A stretch of 64,000 nucleotides of DNA from Methanobacteriota archaeon (GCA_009758405.1 WSBC01000008.1:53183-117182); one strand, 5' to 3'. Positions 10,708-21,237 are shown, counted from the first letter of the stretch. Program-made: numbers and translations. The notes: generated by a model from the sequence alone, not told the origin.

Positions 10708-11862
10708 TTAAAGTTTTGGAACAAGGGCAGAGGCAATTGGGGATCCCCATCCTGTTACATAGTCCCAGCCAACCTGCGCATTATAATAGCCATTACTTGG
10801 TCCAGAGACAATGTCGTGGAAATACTGCGAATAGCTGTTTGAGGAGGCAAGGGAATAGATTGTGGTTTGAACAAGCCCTAGACCGTGTCCCTGAATCTGG
10901 GCAGCAATTGCAATCAAACCTGCCCACTGTGGTGCACCTATGCTCGTTCCACCAAAGACATACCAGGATCCAGAATAATATACAGATACACCAGTGTTAG
11001 GGTTTGCATCGTATGCCACATCAGGAACGCCCCTATAATTGTTAGTTATTAGGGAAACAGACTTCTGGTATGATGGTTCTGAGAAATAAGAGCTTGAACC
11101 TCCACCAGATCCTGACCAGGTAGTTTCACCATTCCAGACGTTATTGGTTATTGTTAGGGTAGTACCTCCAACACTTAGTACATTTGGATCAGAAGCAGGG
11201 AAATTTACGGTAAGGGAGCTCGTTCCATCGTATGCTCCATTGTCGCCGGAAGAGGCAATAGGGGTGATTCCCTTAGATACAGCATATGAGAATAGTTGAT
11301 CCCATTGATTGAGTATTGTTGTTGATGTCTGTGATTCCGCAGCACCAAAGCTCATTGATATTGCAACAACATTTGTGGAATTTGCCAATCCTACCGCATA
11401 CTGTAATCCATTATATAGGTCTGTAAAACTTGCGCTTTTAACTACAACAAGATCAATTGTAGCACCAGGTGCTATTGCGTGTGCCCATTCAACATCAAGT
11501 GTAGTTTCCTGTGCCCAGCCAGTATTTTTTGTATTTACCTTACCCTCAGGATAGTATACATTAAGCTTAATCTGTGGAAGACCAAAATAATTATCGAAAT
11601 AGTTAACATCATTTGTTATGCTAGAACTTCCATATGCATCAACAATAACTATTGTTGTTCCGATACCATCATAGCCCTGACTGATTAATGTATTAACAGA
11701 GTAGGCAGATTGCATTTGCTGTGGTGAATAACCCTGTGGGGAGCTTTGTTTTGCAAGAACTTTTGAAAATGGCGTTGCTGTCACATTATAGCTCAAAAAA
11801 ATAGTGAATGGAACCAATAGAGATATCACTACAACTATTGCAAAGATTTTTTTATGATCCAT
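10708..11862 (-). CDS. sedolisin (S53) acid protease without a pro-domain
   Basis: Serine-carboxyl protease of the kumamolisin type, exported and active at acid pH. Using the ATG at 11862 (a TTG at 11877 would add five residues) gives 384 residues. There is a signal sequence (M-D-H-K-K then about 20 hydrophobic residues) and the catalytic pair E119-x3-D123 in E-T-T-L-D-V-E-W-A-H. The oxyanion Asp lies in A-S-S-G-D-N-G (about 204) and the nucleophile Ser307 in G-G-T-S-I-G-A-P. The calcium-site segment F-H-D-I-V-S-G...G-W-D-Y-V-T-G-W-G follows near the end. S53 precursors normally carry an N-terminal pro-domain of 150-200 residues; here the mature-type sequence begins about 40 residues after the signal. 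There is no C-terminal anchor, so it is probably secreted. Confidence 0.93.
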   Translation of the reverse strand: MDHKKIFAIVVVISLLVPFTIFLSYNVTATPFSKVLAKQSSPQGYSPQQMQSAYSVNTLISQGYDGIGTTIVIVDAYGSSSITNDVNYFDNYFGLPQIKLNVYYPEGKVNTKNTGWAQETTLDVEWAHAIAPGATIDLVVVKSASFTDLYNGLQYAVGLANSTNVVAISMSFGAAESQTSTTILNQWDQLFSYAVSKGITPIASSGDNGAYDGTSSLTVNFPASDPNVLSVGGTTLTITNNVWNGETTWSGSGGGSSSYFSEPSYQKSVSLITNNYRGVPDVAYDANPNTGVSVYYSGSWYVFGGTSIGAPQWAGLIAIAAQIQGHGLGLVQTTIYSLASSNSYSQYFHDIVSGPSNGYYNAQVGWDYVTGWGSPIASALVPKL

Positions 11863-11894
11863 GATAACAGATAACAAAACACAATATAAAAAAT

Positions 11895-12965
11895 TTACAC
11901 TTCTATCAAATCCTTTGGTGCTGTGGTGAGAACCTCTGCTCCTTCTCTCTTAACAAGAACATCATCCTCAATCCTTACACCACCAAACCCCTTTAAATAC
12001 ACTCCAGGTTCAACAGTCACCACCATTCCTTCCCTCAAGATGAGATCAGATGATTGTGAAAGGGCTGGATGGTCATGAACTGCTAGACCTACGCCATGAC
12101 CAGTTGAATGTATGAAAAGTCCCTTAAATTCTGTGGAATCTATGAAATTTCTAACCTCTGTGTCTACATCCTTCCCAGGTTTACCATCTTTTATTGCCCT
12201 TATGCCTATTTCCTGGGCCTCCTTTACCACTTCATAAATCCTTTTCTGCTTATCATTTCCACTTCCAAATATATATGTCCTTGTAATATCTGAATTATAT
12301 TTTCTATATCTTGCACCGAAGTCTAAAAGCACAAAATCACCCTTTTTCAATTTCCTTGATCCAGAAAAATAATGTGGTTCTGCAGAATTTTCTCCGAATG
12401 CAACAATTGGAGTGAATGCATTTTCCTGTGCACCATTTTTCATAAGAATGTATGTTAGATATGCTGCAAGTTCATTCTCTGTCATTCCCTCTTTCATATA
12501 GTTAATTATTTCCTCTGCCGCAATACTTGCTATTCTAGCTGCTTCTTTAATAAGTGATATTTCAAAATCATCCTTCACCTGCCTGAAGCTACTCAATTTA
12601 GAATCAATATCTAAGAATTCAATTTCTGGGAATTTCGATTTTAAATTATTGAATTCCTTAATTGTGAATGTAGAATAGGATATGCCTATCTTCTTTTTAT
12701 TTTCTAAAATCTGTTTTAAAATTTCATCCTTCTCAGTATTCTTTTTGAAAATTCTTACATCAAGATTCGATTTTTTTGCAGAAGTTTCCTCAAGTTCACT
12801 GGTTATTATCACACTTTTTTCCTTATCTATAAAAAGATATGATCCCTCAAATATTCCAGAGTCAAGAAGCTTAGTAATATAGAAAAAATTCAGGTCTATG
12901 ACAGGTTCGCCTTGATTATAAATCAGTATTCCATCCATATCTTTTAAAAGATCACTCAAGTCCAT
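11895..12965 (-). CDS. pepQ: Xaa-Pro dipeptidase / M24 aminopeptidase
   Basis: Cytosolic metallopeptidase that splits X-Pro dipeptides, consistent with a proteolytic lifestyle and the neighbouring secreted sedolisin. The 356-residue protein has an N-terminal creatinase-like domain (about 1-125) and a pita-bread M24 domain. The five metal ligands are present: Asp in L-L-D-F-G-A-R (about 213), Asp in N-S-D-I-T-R-T-Y (about 224), His in S-T-G-H-G-V-G-L (about 287), E319 in V-E-P-G-V-Y and E333 in G-G-V-R-I-E-D-D. It lies 32 bp upstream of the sedolisin start in the same direction, so the two may be co-expressed. Prolidase versus general aminopeptidase P cannot be settled by motif. Confidence 0.92.
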   Translation of the reverse strand: MDLSDLLKDMDGILIYNQGEPVIDLNFFYITKLLDSGIFEGSYLFIDKEKSVIITSELEETSAKKSNLDVRIFKKNTEKDEILKQILENKKKIGISYSTFTIKEFNNLKSKFPEIEFLDIDSKLSSFRQVKDDFEISLIKEAARIASIAAEEIINYMKEGMTENELAAYLTYILMKNGAQENAFTPIVAFGENSAEPHYFSGSRKLKKGDFVLLDFGARYRKYNSDITRTYIFGSGNDKQKRIYEVVKEAQEIGIRAIKDGKPGKDVDTEVRNFIDSTEFKGLFIHSTGHGVGLAVHDHPALSQSSDLILREGMVVTVEPGVYLKGFGGVRIEDDVLVKREGAEVLTTAPKDLIEV

Positions 12966-13053
12966 AATTATAGTAATGCCTTCTTATTATTAAAATTATT
13001 TTAAAACTAGTTGAATAAATTTATTAAAAATGTTACATTATCAGCTTAGGAAA

Positions 13054-14792
13054 ATGAAAAAAATAAATGAGTTACCTTACCTTCAAAGATGGTTTATTTT
13101 AGCAACAATAATAGGGATCATTGCCGGTTTAGGGGCATTGCTTTTTTATTATGCAATCATTTTTTTCACCTATATTTTTATGAATGTTTTTTTGGGTATA
13201 ATATTACCATCACCACTGGGAGAGGGAGGAAATCTAAGTTTTACAATTACTAATACTAGATATATACTCATTCCTATCTCAACCACAATAGGAGGTCTTA
13301 TCTCTGGACTTTTAGTTTATAAATTCGCCCCAGAAGCAGAAGGGCATGGTACTGATGCAGCAATAGATGCTTATCATAACAAGCAGGGTAAAGTTAGGGG
13401 TATTGTTATACCTATAAAGGTACTTGCTTCCGCAATTACAATTGGTAGTGGTGGAAGTGCTGGTAGAGAAGGACCAACTGCTCAGATATCATCAGGGCTA
13501 GGGTCTATAATTGCTGACTTATTGCATTTAAATCCTGAGGACAGAAGAAGAGCAGTTGCGGTTGGAATAGGAGCGGGAATAGGTACTATATTCAAAGCAC
13601 CTATTGGGGGTGCCATACTGGGTGCGGAAATTCTGTATAAAAGGGATATTGAACCAGAAATAATATACCCCAGTCTAATTGCATCCGCCATTGGCTATTC
13701 CATTTTTGGATCTGTAGTTGGTTTCACACCAATTTTTGGTTACTATTTGGGATCATTCAATCCATTAAGATTACCATTTTATTTTATCCTAGGTGCTGTA
13801 ACTGGACTATTCGCAATATTTTATGTCAAAATATTCTATAAAATTAGATCATTTTTTCAAAAAATGAATATTAATAAATATTTTAAACCAGCAATTGGTG
13901 GTCTAATTGTAGGAATTATAGCCCTATTGTTTCCTGAGGTAATGGGTGTTGGATATGGATGGGTTCAGATATTTATATTAAATAAAATGAATATAATACC
14001 TTCATTTGGTCTACCATTAATCATTATTCTTTTATTACTTCCATTTTTAAAGGTTCTGGCCACATCATTTTCAATAGGATCAGGGGTAGTGGTGGTGTTT
14101 TTGCACCTGGAATGGTGATAGGTGCATCACTTGGCCTTTTAATGGGAATTCTTTTTAATTTTATAGCCCCTAATATTGTTACATCATATGTACCATTTGT
14201 AATTGTTGGTATGCTTTCATTTTTCGGTGCTGCAGGTAAGGCTCCTCTATCTGTAATGATTATGGTGGTAGAAATGACTGGTAGTTTACAGCTATTACCT
14301 GCAGCAATGGTTGCTGTTGCAGTTTCATACATAGTGTCTGGAAATAATACAATCTATAGGTCACAAGTTCCAACAAGAAAGGATTCACCTGCGCACAAGG
14401 GAGAGTATAATACTCCTCTTTTATCAACTATAAAAATATCTGACATCCCTTTGAAAGATATAAAGGTGAACTTAAATGATAAAATAAAAAATGCCAAGGA
14501 TTTAATGGAAGAAAATTCCATGATTTCTATACCAGTTGTCGATGATAAAAACACATATGTAGGTATTTTATATTTTAATGATATTATAAATTTAAATAAT
14601 GAGGAGGTAAAAAAATATACTAGACCGAGCATAGCTTACATACATATTGATTCTTCTGCTGAAGATGCCTGGGAAATTATGAACCAGTTAAAATCAAGCT
14701 GGGCACCTGTGGTAGAGAAGGGAAGATTTTTAGGAGTTGTAACGATGAATGATATTTTAAATTTTTACAAAAAATTATCAAGGAATATCTAA
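13054..14792 (+). pseudogene. ClC chloride channel with CBS domains, split by a one-base frameshift
   Basis: Two overlapping frames make one ClC protein. The first (ATG at 13054, or 13030; stop at 14118) carries transmembrane segments and the ion-path motif [11 protein letters not shown] (nt 13449-13482). The second (to 14792) carries the last helices and a tandem-CBS tail. They join at GGATCA-GGGG-TAGTGGTGGT (14077-14096). Adding one G to the G run at 14083-14086 restores the filter motif [12 protein letters not shown], which is otherwise read as a stop-bound tail. The break is either a lost base in a homopolymer or a sequencing error. The rest shows no decay (no other stops, intact CBS region), so inactivation would be recent. 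It overlaps tmk tail to tail by 15 bp. A TATA-like TTTATTA at 13019-13026 favours the 13054 start. Confidence 0.85.
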
Positions 14793-15371
14793 ATTGATTA
14801 ATTTTTGTGTTAATTGTTTCCAAGCATCTTCAAGTGAAGAATTTGAGTCAATGTAAATATAATTTCTTATCTTAGAAAGATGTATGTAAAAATTTCTAAC
14901 TTCTCTAAGATATTCTATTTTCTCAAAGTATTCTCTTTTTCTCGATTTTATTCTTCCAAGACCAATTTTTGGGTCAACATCCAAATAAATTATTATATCT
15001 GGTTCTAGGGAGAATGGCCTATAAATATTATTCATATATTGATAGGCATTTTCATAACCATTCAAAAAATTTTTAAGCACTGCACCCTGGTATGCAAATG
15101 TTGAGTCCACATATCTATCACATATCACCACATAACCAGAGGATAATTTTTCTTTTATTATTTTAATATGTTCTACTCTATCAGCCATAAAAATAAATAT
15201 TCTAGTATAAATATCTAATTCCTTTTCCATAATGGATTTTACATCAAATATTATTTGTGTAGGCTCCTCCGTTAGATAAACATTTTTACCTGATTTTTCA
15301 AATTTTTCCTTAAGCATACTTGCAATTGATGTTTTTCCAGATCCATCTATACCCTCAAGGGTAATAAACAT
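14778..15371 (-). CDS. tmk: thymidylate kinase
   Basis: Phosphorylates dTMP to dTDP. The 197-residue protein has the P-loop G-I-D-G-S-G-K-T-S (residues 7-15). The D-R-Y-V-D-S-T-F-A-Y-Q-G-A segment (nt about 15060-15110) carries the DRY motif that binds the thymidine monophosphate phosphate. A lid-type segment R-I-K-S-R-K-R-E-Y-F-E is at about 143. Length is normal. It is divergent from gatD with a 56-bp gap that must hold both promoters, and its 3' end overlaps the ClC gene by 15 bp on the opposite strand. Confidence 0.95.
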   Translation of the reverse strand: MFITLEGIDGSGKTSIASMLKEKFEKSGKNVYLTEEPTQIIFDVKSIMEKELDIYTRIFIFMADRVEHIKIIKEKLSSGYVVICDRYVDSTFAYQGAVLKNFLNGYENAYQYMNNIYRPFSLEPDIIIYLDVDPKIGLGRIKSRKREYFEKIEYLREVRNFYIHLSKIRNYIYIDSNSSLEDAWKQLTQKLINLDIP

Positions 15372-15427
15372 AAAAATGATAATGTTTTACCATAAGATTA
15401 ATTTTATTGCAACCAATTATCTTTTCT

Positions 15428-16669
15428 ATGGATTTTGAACCTGGGGATCTCGTGGAAATAAAAACAAAAAAGGGTGTGTTCAGGGGAATTATGATGCCAA
15501 AACATGCTTTTAGTGGTGAGGATATAATTATTTTAAAGCTTGAGAATGGTTACAATATAGGTATAAAAATGGAAGATGATACTGAGATAAGGGTAATTTC
15601 TAAAAGGACCTCCAGAGAAACTCATAGGGAAATAAAAAGAAAGGTGGATGGAATAGGAGTTTCAGTTCTTGGCACTGGGGGTACAATTGCAAGTTATGTT
15701 GATTATACCACTGGTGCTGTAAAGCCAGCCATTTCTCAGGAGGAATTACTTTTAGCAATTCCGGAGATAGAAGATAAATATAATATAAAAAGTAGAATAA
15801 TTTTTTCAATACTTAGTGAAAATATGAAGGTGGAACACTGGAAGATAATTGCAAAAGAAACATTCAAGGAATTTGACGAATCAAAGGGGGTAATTATTCC
15901 ACATGGAACAGATACTATGGCATATACTGCATCTGCCCTTGCTTTTATGCTGCAGAATTTACCATCTCCTGTTATACTAGTTGGTGCCCAGAGATCGAGT
16001 GACAGGCCAAGTTCAGATGCATACCTGAATTTAATATCTAGCCTAAAGCTTGTTGATACAGATCTTGGTGAAGTGGTAATTTCAATGCATGGATCAACCT
16101 CAGATACATACATACACGTTCATAGAGGGGTAAGGGCTAGAAAGATGCATACAAGCAGGAGGGATGCTTTCAGGAGTATAAATGATAGGCCAATAGCTAT
16201 AATTGGAAACGATGTTGTATTCACAAACACATACAAAAAAAGATCTGGTCCAGCTGTATTAAGAACAGATATGGACGAAAAAGTTGCCTTAATTTACTAC
16301 TATCCTAACATGGACCCTGAAATAGTATATGATATAGGCTCAAGGATGCATGGTTTAATAATTGCAGGAACAGGGCTTGGACATGTATCAGAGGATATTA
16401 TTCCTGTGATAAAGGACTTAAAATCCAAGGGAGTTTTTGTTGGAATTACCTCTCAGTGCCTTTATGGTGCTGTTAATCTAAATGTTTATTCCACGGGTAG
16501 GGAGATGATACTTGCTGGAGCAATACCATTGAAGGACATGCTTCCTGAGGTGGCATATGTAAAACTTATGTGGGTTCTTGCCAACCATCCGGGTGAAGAG
16601 GAGGAGAGGATGCTTGAAAACATGGTGGGTGAATTCTCTGAGAGGAGGGTGGGGATAGAATATGTTTAA
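15428..16669 (+). CDS. gatD: Glu-tRNA(Gln) amidotransferase subunit D
   Basis: With GatE it converts Glu-tRNA(Gln) to Gln-tRNA(Gln), the archaea-specific route to glutaminyl-tRNA; GatD is the asparaginase-like subunit that releases ammonia. I take the ATG at 15428 (M-D-F-E-P-G-D-L-V-E) as start, because the upstream in-frame TTG at 15407 lacks support; this gives 413 residues. An N-terminal SH3-like domain (1-60) is followed by the asparaginase fold. The first catalytic Thr is in G-T-G-G-T-I-A-S, and the second Thr-Asp pair in P-H-G-T-D-T-M-A-Y-T-A. The stop overlaps the gatE start by eight bases, so the two are made together. Confidence 0.96.
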   Translation: MDFEPGDLVEIKTKKGVFRGIMMPKHAFSGEDIIILKLENGYNIGIKMEDDTEIRVISKRTSRETHREIKRKVDGIGVSVLGTGGTIASYVDYTTGAVKPAISQEELLLAIPEIEDKYNIKSRIIFSILSENMKVEHWKIIAKETFKEFDESKGVIIPHGTDTMAYTASALAFMLQNLPSPVILVGAQRSSDRPSSDAYLNLISSLKLVDTDLGEVVISMHGSTSDTYIHVHRGVRARKMHTSRRDAFRSINDRPIAIIGNDVVFTNTYKKRSGPAVLRTDMDEKVALIYYYPNMDPEIVYDIGSRMHGLIIAGTGLGHVSEDIIPVIKDLKSKGVFVGITSQCLYGAVNLNVYSTGREMILAGAIPLKDMLPEVAYVKLMWVLANHPGEEEERMLENMVGEFSERRVGIEYV

Positions 16670-18485
16670 GGCGGGGTTGGAGATACACCAGCAGCTGGAT
16701 ACAAAAAAATTATTTTGTTCTTGTAACTCAAATCTAAGCGATAATGTGTTAGGTGAATTTACAAGGGTGTTGAGACCTGTGCAAAGTGAACTCGGAGAAT
16801 ATGATGCGGCAGCACTAATGGAGTCTATGAAAAAGAGGATGTTCATTTACCAAATAACTGAAAATTCCTGTCTTGTGGAAATGGATGAGGAACCACCGCA
16901 TGATGTAAACATGGAGGCACTCGAGATAGCTATACTTGTCTCATTAATGTTCAATTGTAAGATTGTGGATGAAGTACATTTTATGAGGAAGATAGTAATC
17001 GATGGATCAAATACAACAGGTTTTCAAAGGACTGCACTTATTGGGATGGATGGTTATATAAACACCGAATTTGGAAAATTGAGCATTAAATCCATTTGCC
17101 TAGAAGAAGAGGCAGCAAGGAAGATAGATGAACATGAAGGTATTGCCATATATAGGCTTGATAGACTTGGGATACCTTTAATAGAGGTGACCACGGGTCC
17201 GGAGTTGAGATCGCCGGAGGAGGTGAAAAGGGCTGCCCAGATTATAGGATATGCATTAAGATCAACAAAGAAGGTAAAAAGGGGCCTTGGATCCATAAGA
17301 CAGGATCTGAACATTTCAACAGACGGTGAAAGGGTAGAGGTGAAGGGAGTTTCAAGGCTAAATCTCATAGAGAAGATTGCATACTATGAAATGGAAAGGC
17401 AGGCAATGCTTATTTCACTTGCAGAGGAGATTAAAAAGAGAAATCCACCCCTTGAAAAAATGGATATAATTGATGTTACTGATATATTTAGGGAGACAAA
17501 TAGCAAGATAATAAAAAATGGCATAAAAAAGGGTGATAAGGTCTTAGGTATAAGGGTTCCAGGTTTTAAAGGACTTTTAAAGAGTGATAGATACAGGTTT
17601 GGAAAGGAACTGGCAGAATTGGTAAGGGTAATTGGTGTTCCAGGGATATTCCATTCTGATGAATTGCCCAACTATGGCATAAATGAAGCTGAGGTAAATG
17701 AACTCAAAAAAAGGTTATCTGTTGGGAAGGATGATGCCTTCATAATACTAGTGGCTGATGAGGAAAAAGGGAATAAGGCAATGAAATATATGATTGATAG
17801 GATAAGAAACGCCATAAAAGGGGTGAATCCAGAGACTAGGGGACCAAGGGATGATGGTACTACTGAATATCTCAGGCCTTTGCCAGGAAGCGAGAGGATG
17901 TATCCTGAGACAGATGTGCCTCCAATAAGGATCACAATGGAAATGATTGAGAAAATAAGATCCATGCTTCCAAAATCCTATGAGGAGGCAATTATTGAAA
18001 TTTCAAAAAAATATGGGATTTCTAAACAGCAGGCAGAGCAGATAATTGATGAAGAAATGGAGGATTATTTTTCAAGATTTTATTCCATATACCAGGACGG
18101 TAATACAGTTTTCAGGATACTTTTCAATATAATACCAGAGATTGAAAAGGAGGGCCTTGATGTTTCAAAGATAGATTATGATGTTCTTGATCAAATTTTC
18201 ATTGCATTAAGAGAAGGAAGGATATTGAAGGAGGCAGTTCCATATCTTCTCAAAATTTATATTGAGAAAAATTCACTACCCTTTGAAAATTTTAAACCTA
18301 TGGAATTAAAGGAACTTGAGGAATTTCTTGAAAAAATTGTAAATGAAAATATTGAGAAGATAAAATCAAGAAACTTAGAGGGTGCATTGATGGGGATTGC
18401 CATGGAAAAACTTTATGGAAGGGCGGATGGTGAAATGGTAAATTCTATTATAAGAAGAATTGTTGAAGGGAGGGAATTAAAATGA
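16662..18485 (+). CDS. gatE: Glu-tRNA(Gln) amidotransferase subunit E
   Basis: The tRNA-binding and kinase subunit of GatDE. The 607-residue protein begins with the GatB/GatE signature A-G-L-E-I-H-Q-Q-L-D-T-K-K-L-F-C (residues 4-19). It contains P-P-H-D-V-N (about 79), an internal G-L-G-S-I-R-Q-D-L-N-I-S (about 207-218) typical of the cradle, and a C-terminal helical YqeY-like tail (about 450-607). An AspRS-like insertion specific to GatE lies in the middle. It starts inside gatD (8-bp overlap, RBS-like GAGGAGGGTGGGG upstream) and its own stop overlaps the PIN-ATPase start by four bases, forming a three-gene operon. Confidence 0.96.
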   Translation: MFKAGLEIHQQLDTKKLFCSCNSNLSDNVLGEFTRVLRPVQSELGEYDAAALMESMKKRMFIYQITENSCLVEMDEEPPHDVNMEALEIAILVSLMFNCKIVDEVHFMRKIVIDGSNTTGFQRTALIGMDGYINTEFGKLSIKSICLEEEAARKIDEHEGIAIYRLDRLGIPLIEVTTGPELRSPEEVKRAAQIIGYALRSTKKVKRGLGSIRQDLNISTDGERVEVKGVSRLNLIEKIAYYEMERQAMLISLAEEIKKRNPPLEKMDIIDVTDIFRETNSKIIKNGIKKGDKVLGIRVPGFKGLLKSDRYRFGKELAELVRVIGVPGIFHSDELPNYGINEAEVNELKKRLSVGKDDAFIILVADEEKGNKAMKYMIDRIRNAIKGVNPETRGPRDDGTTEYLRPLPGSERMYPETDVPPIRITMEMIEKIRSMLPKSYEEAIIEISKKYGISKQQAEQIIDEEMEDYFSRFYSIYQDGNTVFRILFNIIPEIEKEGLDVSKIDYDVLDQIFIALREGRILKEAVPYLLKIYIEKNSLPFENFKPMELKELEEFLEKIVNENIEKIKSRNLEGALMGIAMEKLYGRADGEMVNSIIRRIVEGRELK

Positions 18486-20266
18486 AGTATGTTCCAGATA
18501 CATCAGTGATTATAAATGGAAAATTTTTTGAACTTATTTCTTCAGGTGGTCATGAGGTGATCATACCTGAAGCAGTTGTTTCAGAGATTGAAGCACAGGC
18601 CAATAGGGGTCTGATGATAGGATTTACTGGGCTTAAGGAAATGGAAAAAATTAGGGCACTAGAAAGAGAGGGTAAGATAAATTTAAGATTCTATGGTAAA
18701 AGACCTGAAAAATGGCAGATAGAAAAGGCAAAGAGTGGCGAAATTGATGAGATGATAAGACTCACCGCCATTGAAAACAATGCAATCCTTGTTACATCAG
18801 ATTTTGTTCAGTCTAGTATAGCAAGAATAAAGGGAATTGAAGTAATATATATAGAAACAAAAAAAGGACCTTCAATTAAGATAGAGGATTTCTTTGACAA
18901 GGAAACTATGAGTGTACATCTTAAGGTAAACACAGTTCCCATGGCAAAGAAGGGTTCACCTGGAAGATTCAATCTTGTAAAATTATCTGATAATATAATG
19001 GATGAAATGGACCTCGAAGATATTGCTATGGACATTGTGGAGAGGGCAAGAAGTGATACAAATTCTTACATAGAGATGGAGATGAAGGGAGTTACTGTTG
19101 TACAGCTCAGAGAATATAGGATTGTAATAACAAGGGAACCCTTTTCTGATGGTATTGAGATAACCGCGGTAAAACCAATTGTAAAATTTAGTATAGAACA
19201 TTATTCAATAGATGATAGGTTGCTTAAAAGGTTAAAGGAGAGTACCAGAGGTATAATAATATCAGGTGCGCCGGGAGCGGGTAAAACCACCTTTGCACAG
19301 GCACTTGCTGAAATGTACAGTTCCGAGGGAAAAATTGTCAAAACATTAGAGAGACCAAGGGATCTCCAGGTAAAGGATGAAATAACTCAATACACTGCCC
19401 TTGAGGGAAGCATGGAGAAGGCAGGAAATATACTCCTTCTTGTTAGACCTGACTATACAATATTTGATGAGGTAAGGTCCTCTGAGGACTTCCAGGTTTA
19501 TGCTGATCTCAGGCTTTCTGGTGTGGGGATGGTGGGGGTAGTTCATGCCACAAGACCTGTTGATGCCATACAGAGGCTTATAGGCAGGATAGAACTTGGA
19601 ATGATACCGCAGGTGGCGGATACATTTATTCATATAGACTCTGGTGAGATAAAGAATGTGTACTATCTTGAATATACTGTTAAGGTTCCCTCTGGAATGA
19701 GGGAGGAGGATCTCTCAAGGCCTGTAATAGAGGTAAGGGATTTCTATAAAAATTCACTTGAATATGAGATTTATAGCTTTGGTGAACAGGTGGTAGTAGT
19801 ACCTGTTAAGGGCGAAAGAGGGAGAATATATGAACTGGCCGAAGAAAAGGCACAGGAGATTTTAAAAAGGCATATTGGGTCAGGATTCAGGCTAGAGATT
19901 ACTTCCCCCAATAGCATGAATTTATATGTACCTGGATATAAGATACCAGAATTGATAGGAAAAGGTGGGGAAAACATAGATAGACTTGAAAGAGTAATAG
20001 GGCTTCACATAAATGTTCTACCTTACACAGGCGGAGAAAAAGAAAAGATTAATTTAATCGTACAGAAAAAAAAGGATTATTTATATCTCATTGTGGAGGG
20101 TGAATATGGTGGCAGGGAAGGGGCAATAATTGCAGATGATGATGTTCTATTTTCAGGTGTGCTATCAAGGGATGGTATAATAAAATTAAAACAAAATTCA
20201 CCACAGGGTAAGGCTGTTCTTCAGGCCCTGGGAGAGGGAAAAAAATTGTACTTTAAACCCTGGTAA
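18482..20266 (+). CDS. PIN-domain ATPase with KH domain (PINA family)
   Basis: A 594-residue protein with three parts. An N-terminal PIN domain ([10 protein letters not shown], Asp in position for the nuclease site, to about residue 125) is followed by a secretion-ATPase-like P-loop domain with Walker [11 protein letters not shown] (about 260-270), Walker B-like T-I-F-D-E-V and [11 protein letters not shown] domain with I-G-K-G-G-E-N-I (about 487) comes last. This is the archaeal COG1855 family; the Sulfolobus member PINA has been described as a Holliday-junction branch-migration ATPase. Its start overlaps gatE (ATGA). Its 3' end overlaps the dCMP deaminase gene by 14 bp, tail to tail. Whether the PIN site is active is not decided by sequence alone. 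Confidence 0.92.
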   Translation: MKYVPDTSVIINGKFFELISSGGHEVIIPEAVVSEIEAQANRGLMIGFTGLKEMEKIRALEREGKINLRFYGKRPEKWQIEKAKSGEIDEMIRLTAIENNAILVTSDFVQSSIARIKGIEVIYIETKKGPSIKIEDFFDKETMSVHLKVNTVPMAKKGSPGRFNLVKLSDNIMDEMDLEDIAMDIVERARSDTNSYIEMEMKGVTVVQLREYRIVITREPFSDGIEITAVKPIVKFSIEHYSIDDRLLKRLKESTRGIIISGAPGAGKTTFAQALAEMYSSEGKIVKTLERPRDLQVKDEITQYTALEGSMEKAGNILLLVRPDYTIFDEVRSSEDFQVYADLRLSGVGMVGVVHATRPVDAIQRLIGRIELGMIPQVADTFIHIDSGEIKNVYYLEYTVKVPSGMREEDLSRPVIEVRDFYKNSLEYEIYSFGEQVVVVPVKGERGRIYELAEEKAQEILKRHIGSGFRLEITSPNSMNLYVPGYKIPELIGKGGENIDRLERVIGLHINVLPYTGGEKEKINLIVQKKKDYLYLIVEGEYGGREGAIIADDDVLFSGVLSRDGIIKLKQNSPQGKAVLQALGEGKKLYFKPW

Positions 20267-20735
20267 ACTTCTCAAAATATTTATCCTTGAGCGCATACTG
20301 CCGTACCTTTATATCGCTCTCAATCAAAATAAGCTTTGCAAGGTCATCAGGGTATCCTTCAGAATATATTATCTCCTTAATTCCTGCGTTTATTATCATC
20401 TTAGAGCAAACAACACAGGGGTGGTTTGTTACGTATATCACAGAGTCCTTTACGCTAACACCATGAACGGCTGCCTGTATTATTGCATTCTGTTCAGCAT
20501 GGAGACCCCTACAAAGCTCATGCCTTTCACCGGAATTTATTCCCAGATCCTCCCTTATACAACCTGTTACCTCGCAGTGTGCAAGGCCGGATGGGGGTCC
20601 ATTATAACCGGTGGCTATAACATGCTTATCCTTAACAATTACTGCCCCTACCTTCCTCCTCAAACATGTTGATCTTGAGGCTGCAAGATATGCAATCCTC
20701 ATGAAATACTCATCCCAATCCGGTCTAGCTTCCAT
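20253..20735 (-). CDS. deoxycytidylate (dCMP) deaminase
   Basis: Zinc enzyme converting dCMP to dUMP for dTMP synthesis, in the same pathway as the nearby tmk. The 160-residue protein has the cytidine-deaminase catalytic motif H79-A-E81 and zinc ligands P-C107-V-V-C110. It also has the N-terminal S-x-C-x-R-x-x-V-G-A and extra Cys/His residues (C54, C59, H72, C75) that form a second zinc site in T4-type and ComEB-type dCMP deaminases. N-x-P-P-S-G (45-50) binds the nucleotide. It is the last gene of a minus-strand run starting at the signal peptidase, 28 bp after the DUF2240 gene. Confidence 0.93.
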   Translation of the reverse strand: MEARPDWDEYFMRIAYLAASRSTCLRRKVGAVIVKDKHVIATGYNGPPSGLAHCEVTGCIREDLGINSGERHELCRGLHAEQNAIIQAAVHGVSVKDSVIYVTNHPCVVCSKMIINAGIKEIIYSEGYPDDLAKLILIESDIKVRQYALKDKYFEKFTRV

Positions 20736-20763
20736 AAAAAAGGAAATGATTACTTATTAAAAT

Positions 20764-21237
20764 TTATTTCCAAATCTGTTTCTCATACTCGTTTAAAAAA
20801 TCATCTATCTGAACTTTATTCTCCATTGCATAAATTAGCGCAAGTGTCTCTATTGTAAAATATTTATTTTTCTGTCTCATCCTGTTTATGTCGCCTACAA
20901 TCTCATTCCTTTTTTTGCCTGTGCTCTTCTCTATCCTGTCTATTATTCTCTTGAACAGATCCTCCCCCTTTTCTTCCTTTATTTCAAGATCTGCCTGGGT
21001 AAGCTCAAAATCTATTGGTACCTCTATATCCTTCATAGAAAATTGTGGGGTATATGTATCCCCAGATTTTTTAAGCAAATTTAACCTCACGGATACATCA
21101 AGGAACTTTTCGACAAATGATGGTTCCATCCACCTGTTTTCAAATGCAATCACCCTAACAAAATCTTCTTTTTTCAACTCCTGCTTTCCTGTTTTCTTTT
21201 GAACAAGGAATATTGCCACCTTTAATTTATCTATCAT
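20764..21237 (-). CDS. DUF2240 family protein (winged-helix-like)
   Basis: A 157-residue archaeal protein that I match to DUF2240: an N-terminal winged-helix-like region, a charged linker with E-L-T-Q-A-D-L-E-I-K-E-E-K-G-E-D-L-F (about 77-94), and a C-terminal helical region with I-V-G-D-I-N-R-M-R-Q-K-N-K-Y-F. No membrane segment and no catalytic motif. Its start overlaps the stop of the HisA-like gene by four bases, so it belongs to the signal peptidase operon. Members are widespread in Euryarchaeota without a proven role; DNA or RNA binding is a guess from the fold. Confidence 0.65.
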   Translation of the reverse strand: MIDKLKVAIFLVQKKTGKQELKKEDFVRVIAFENRWMEPSFVEKFLDVSVRLNLLKKSGDTYTPQFSMKDIEVPIDFELTQADLEIKEEKGEDLFKRIIDRIEKSTGKKRNEIVGDINRMRQKNKYFTIETLALIYAMENKVQIDDFLNEYEKQIWK

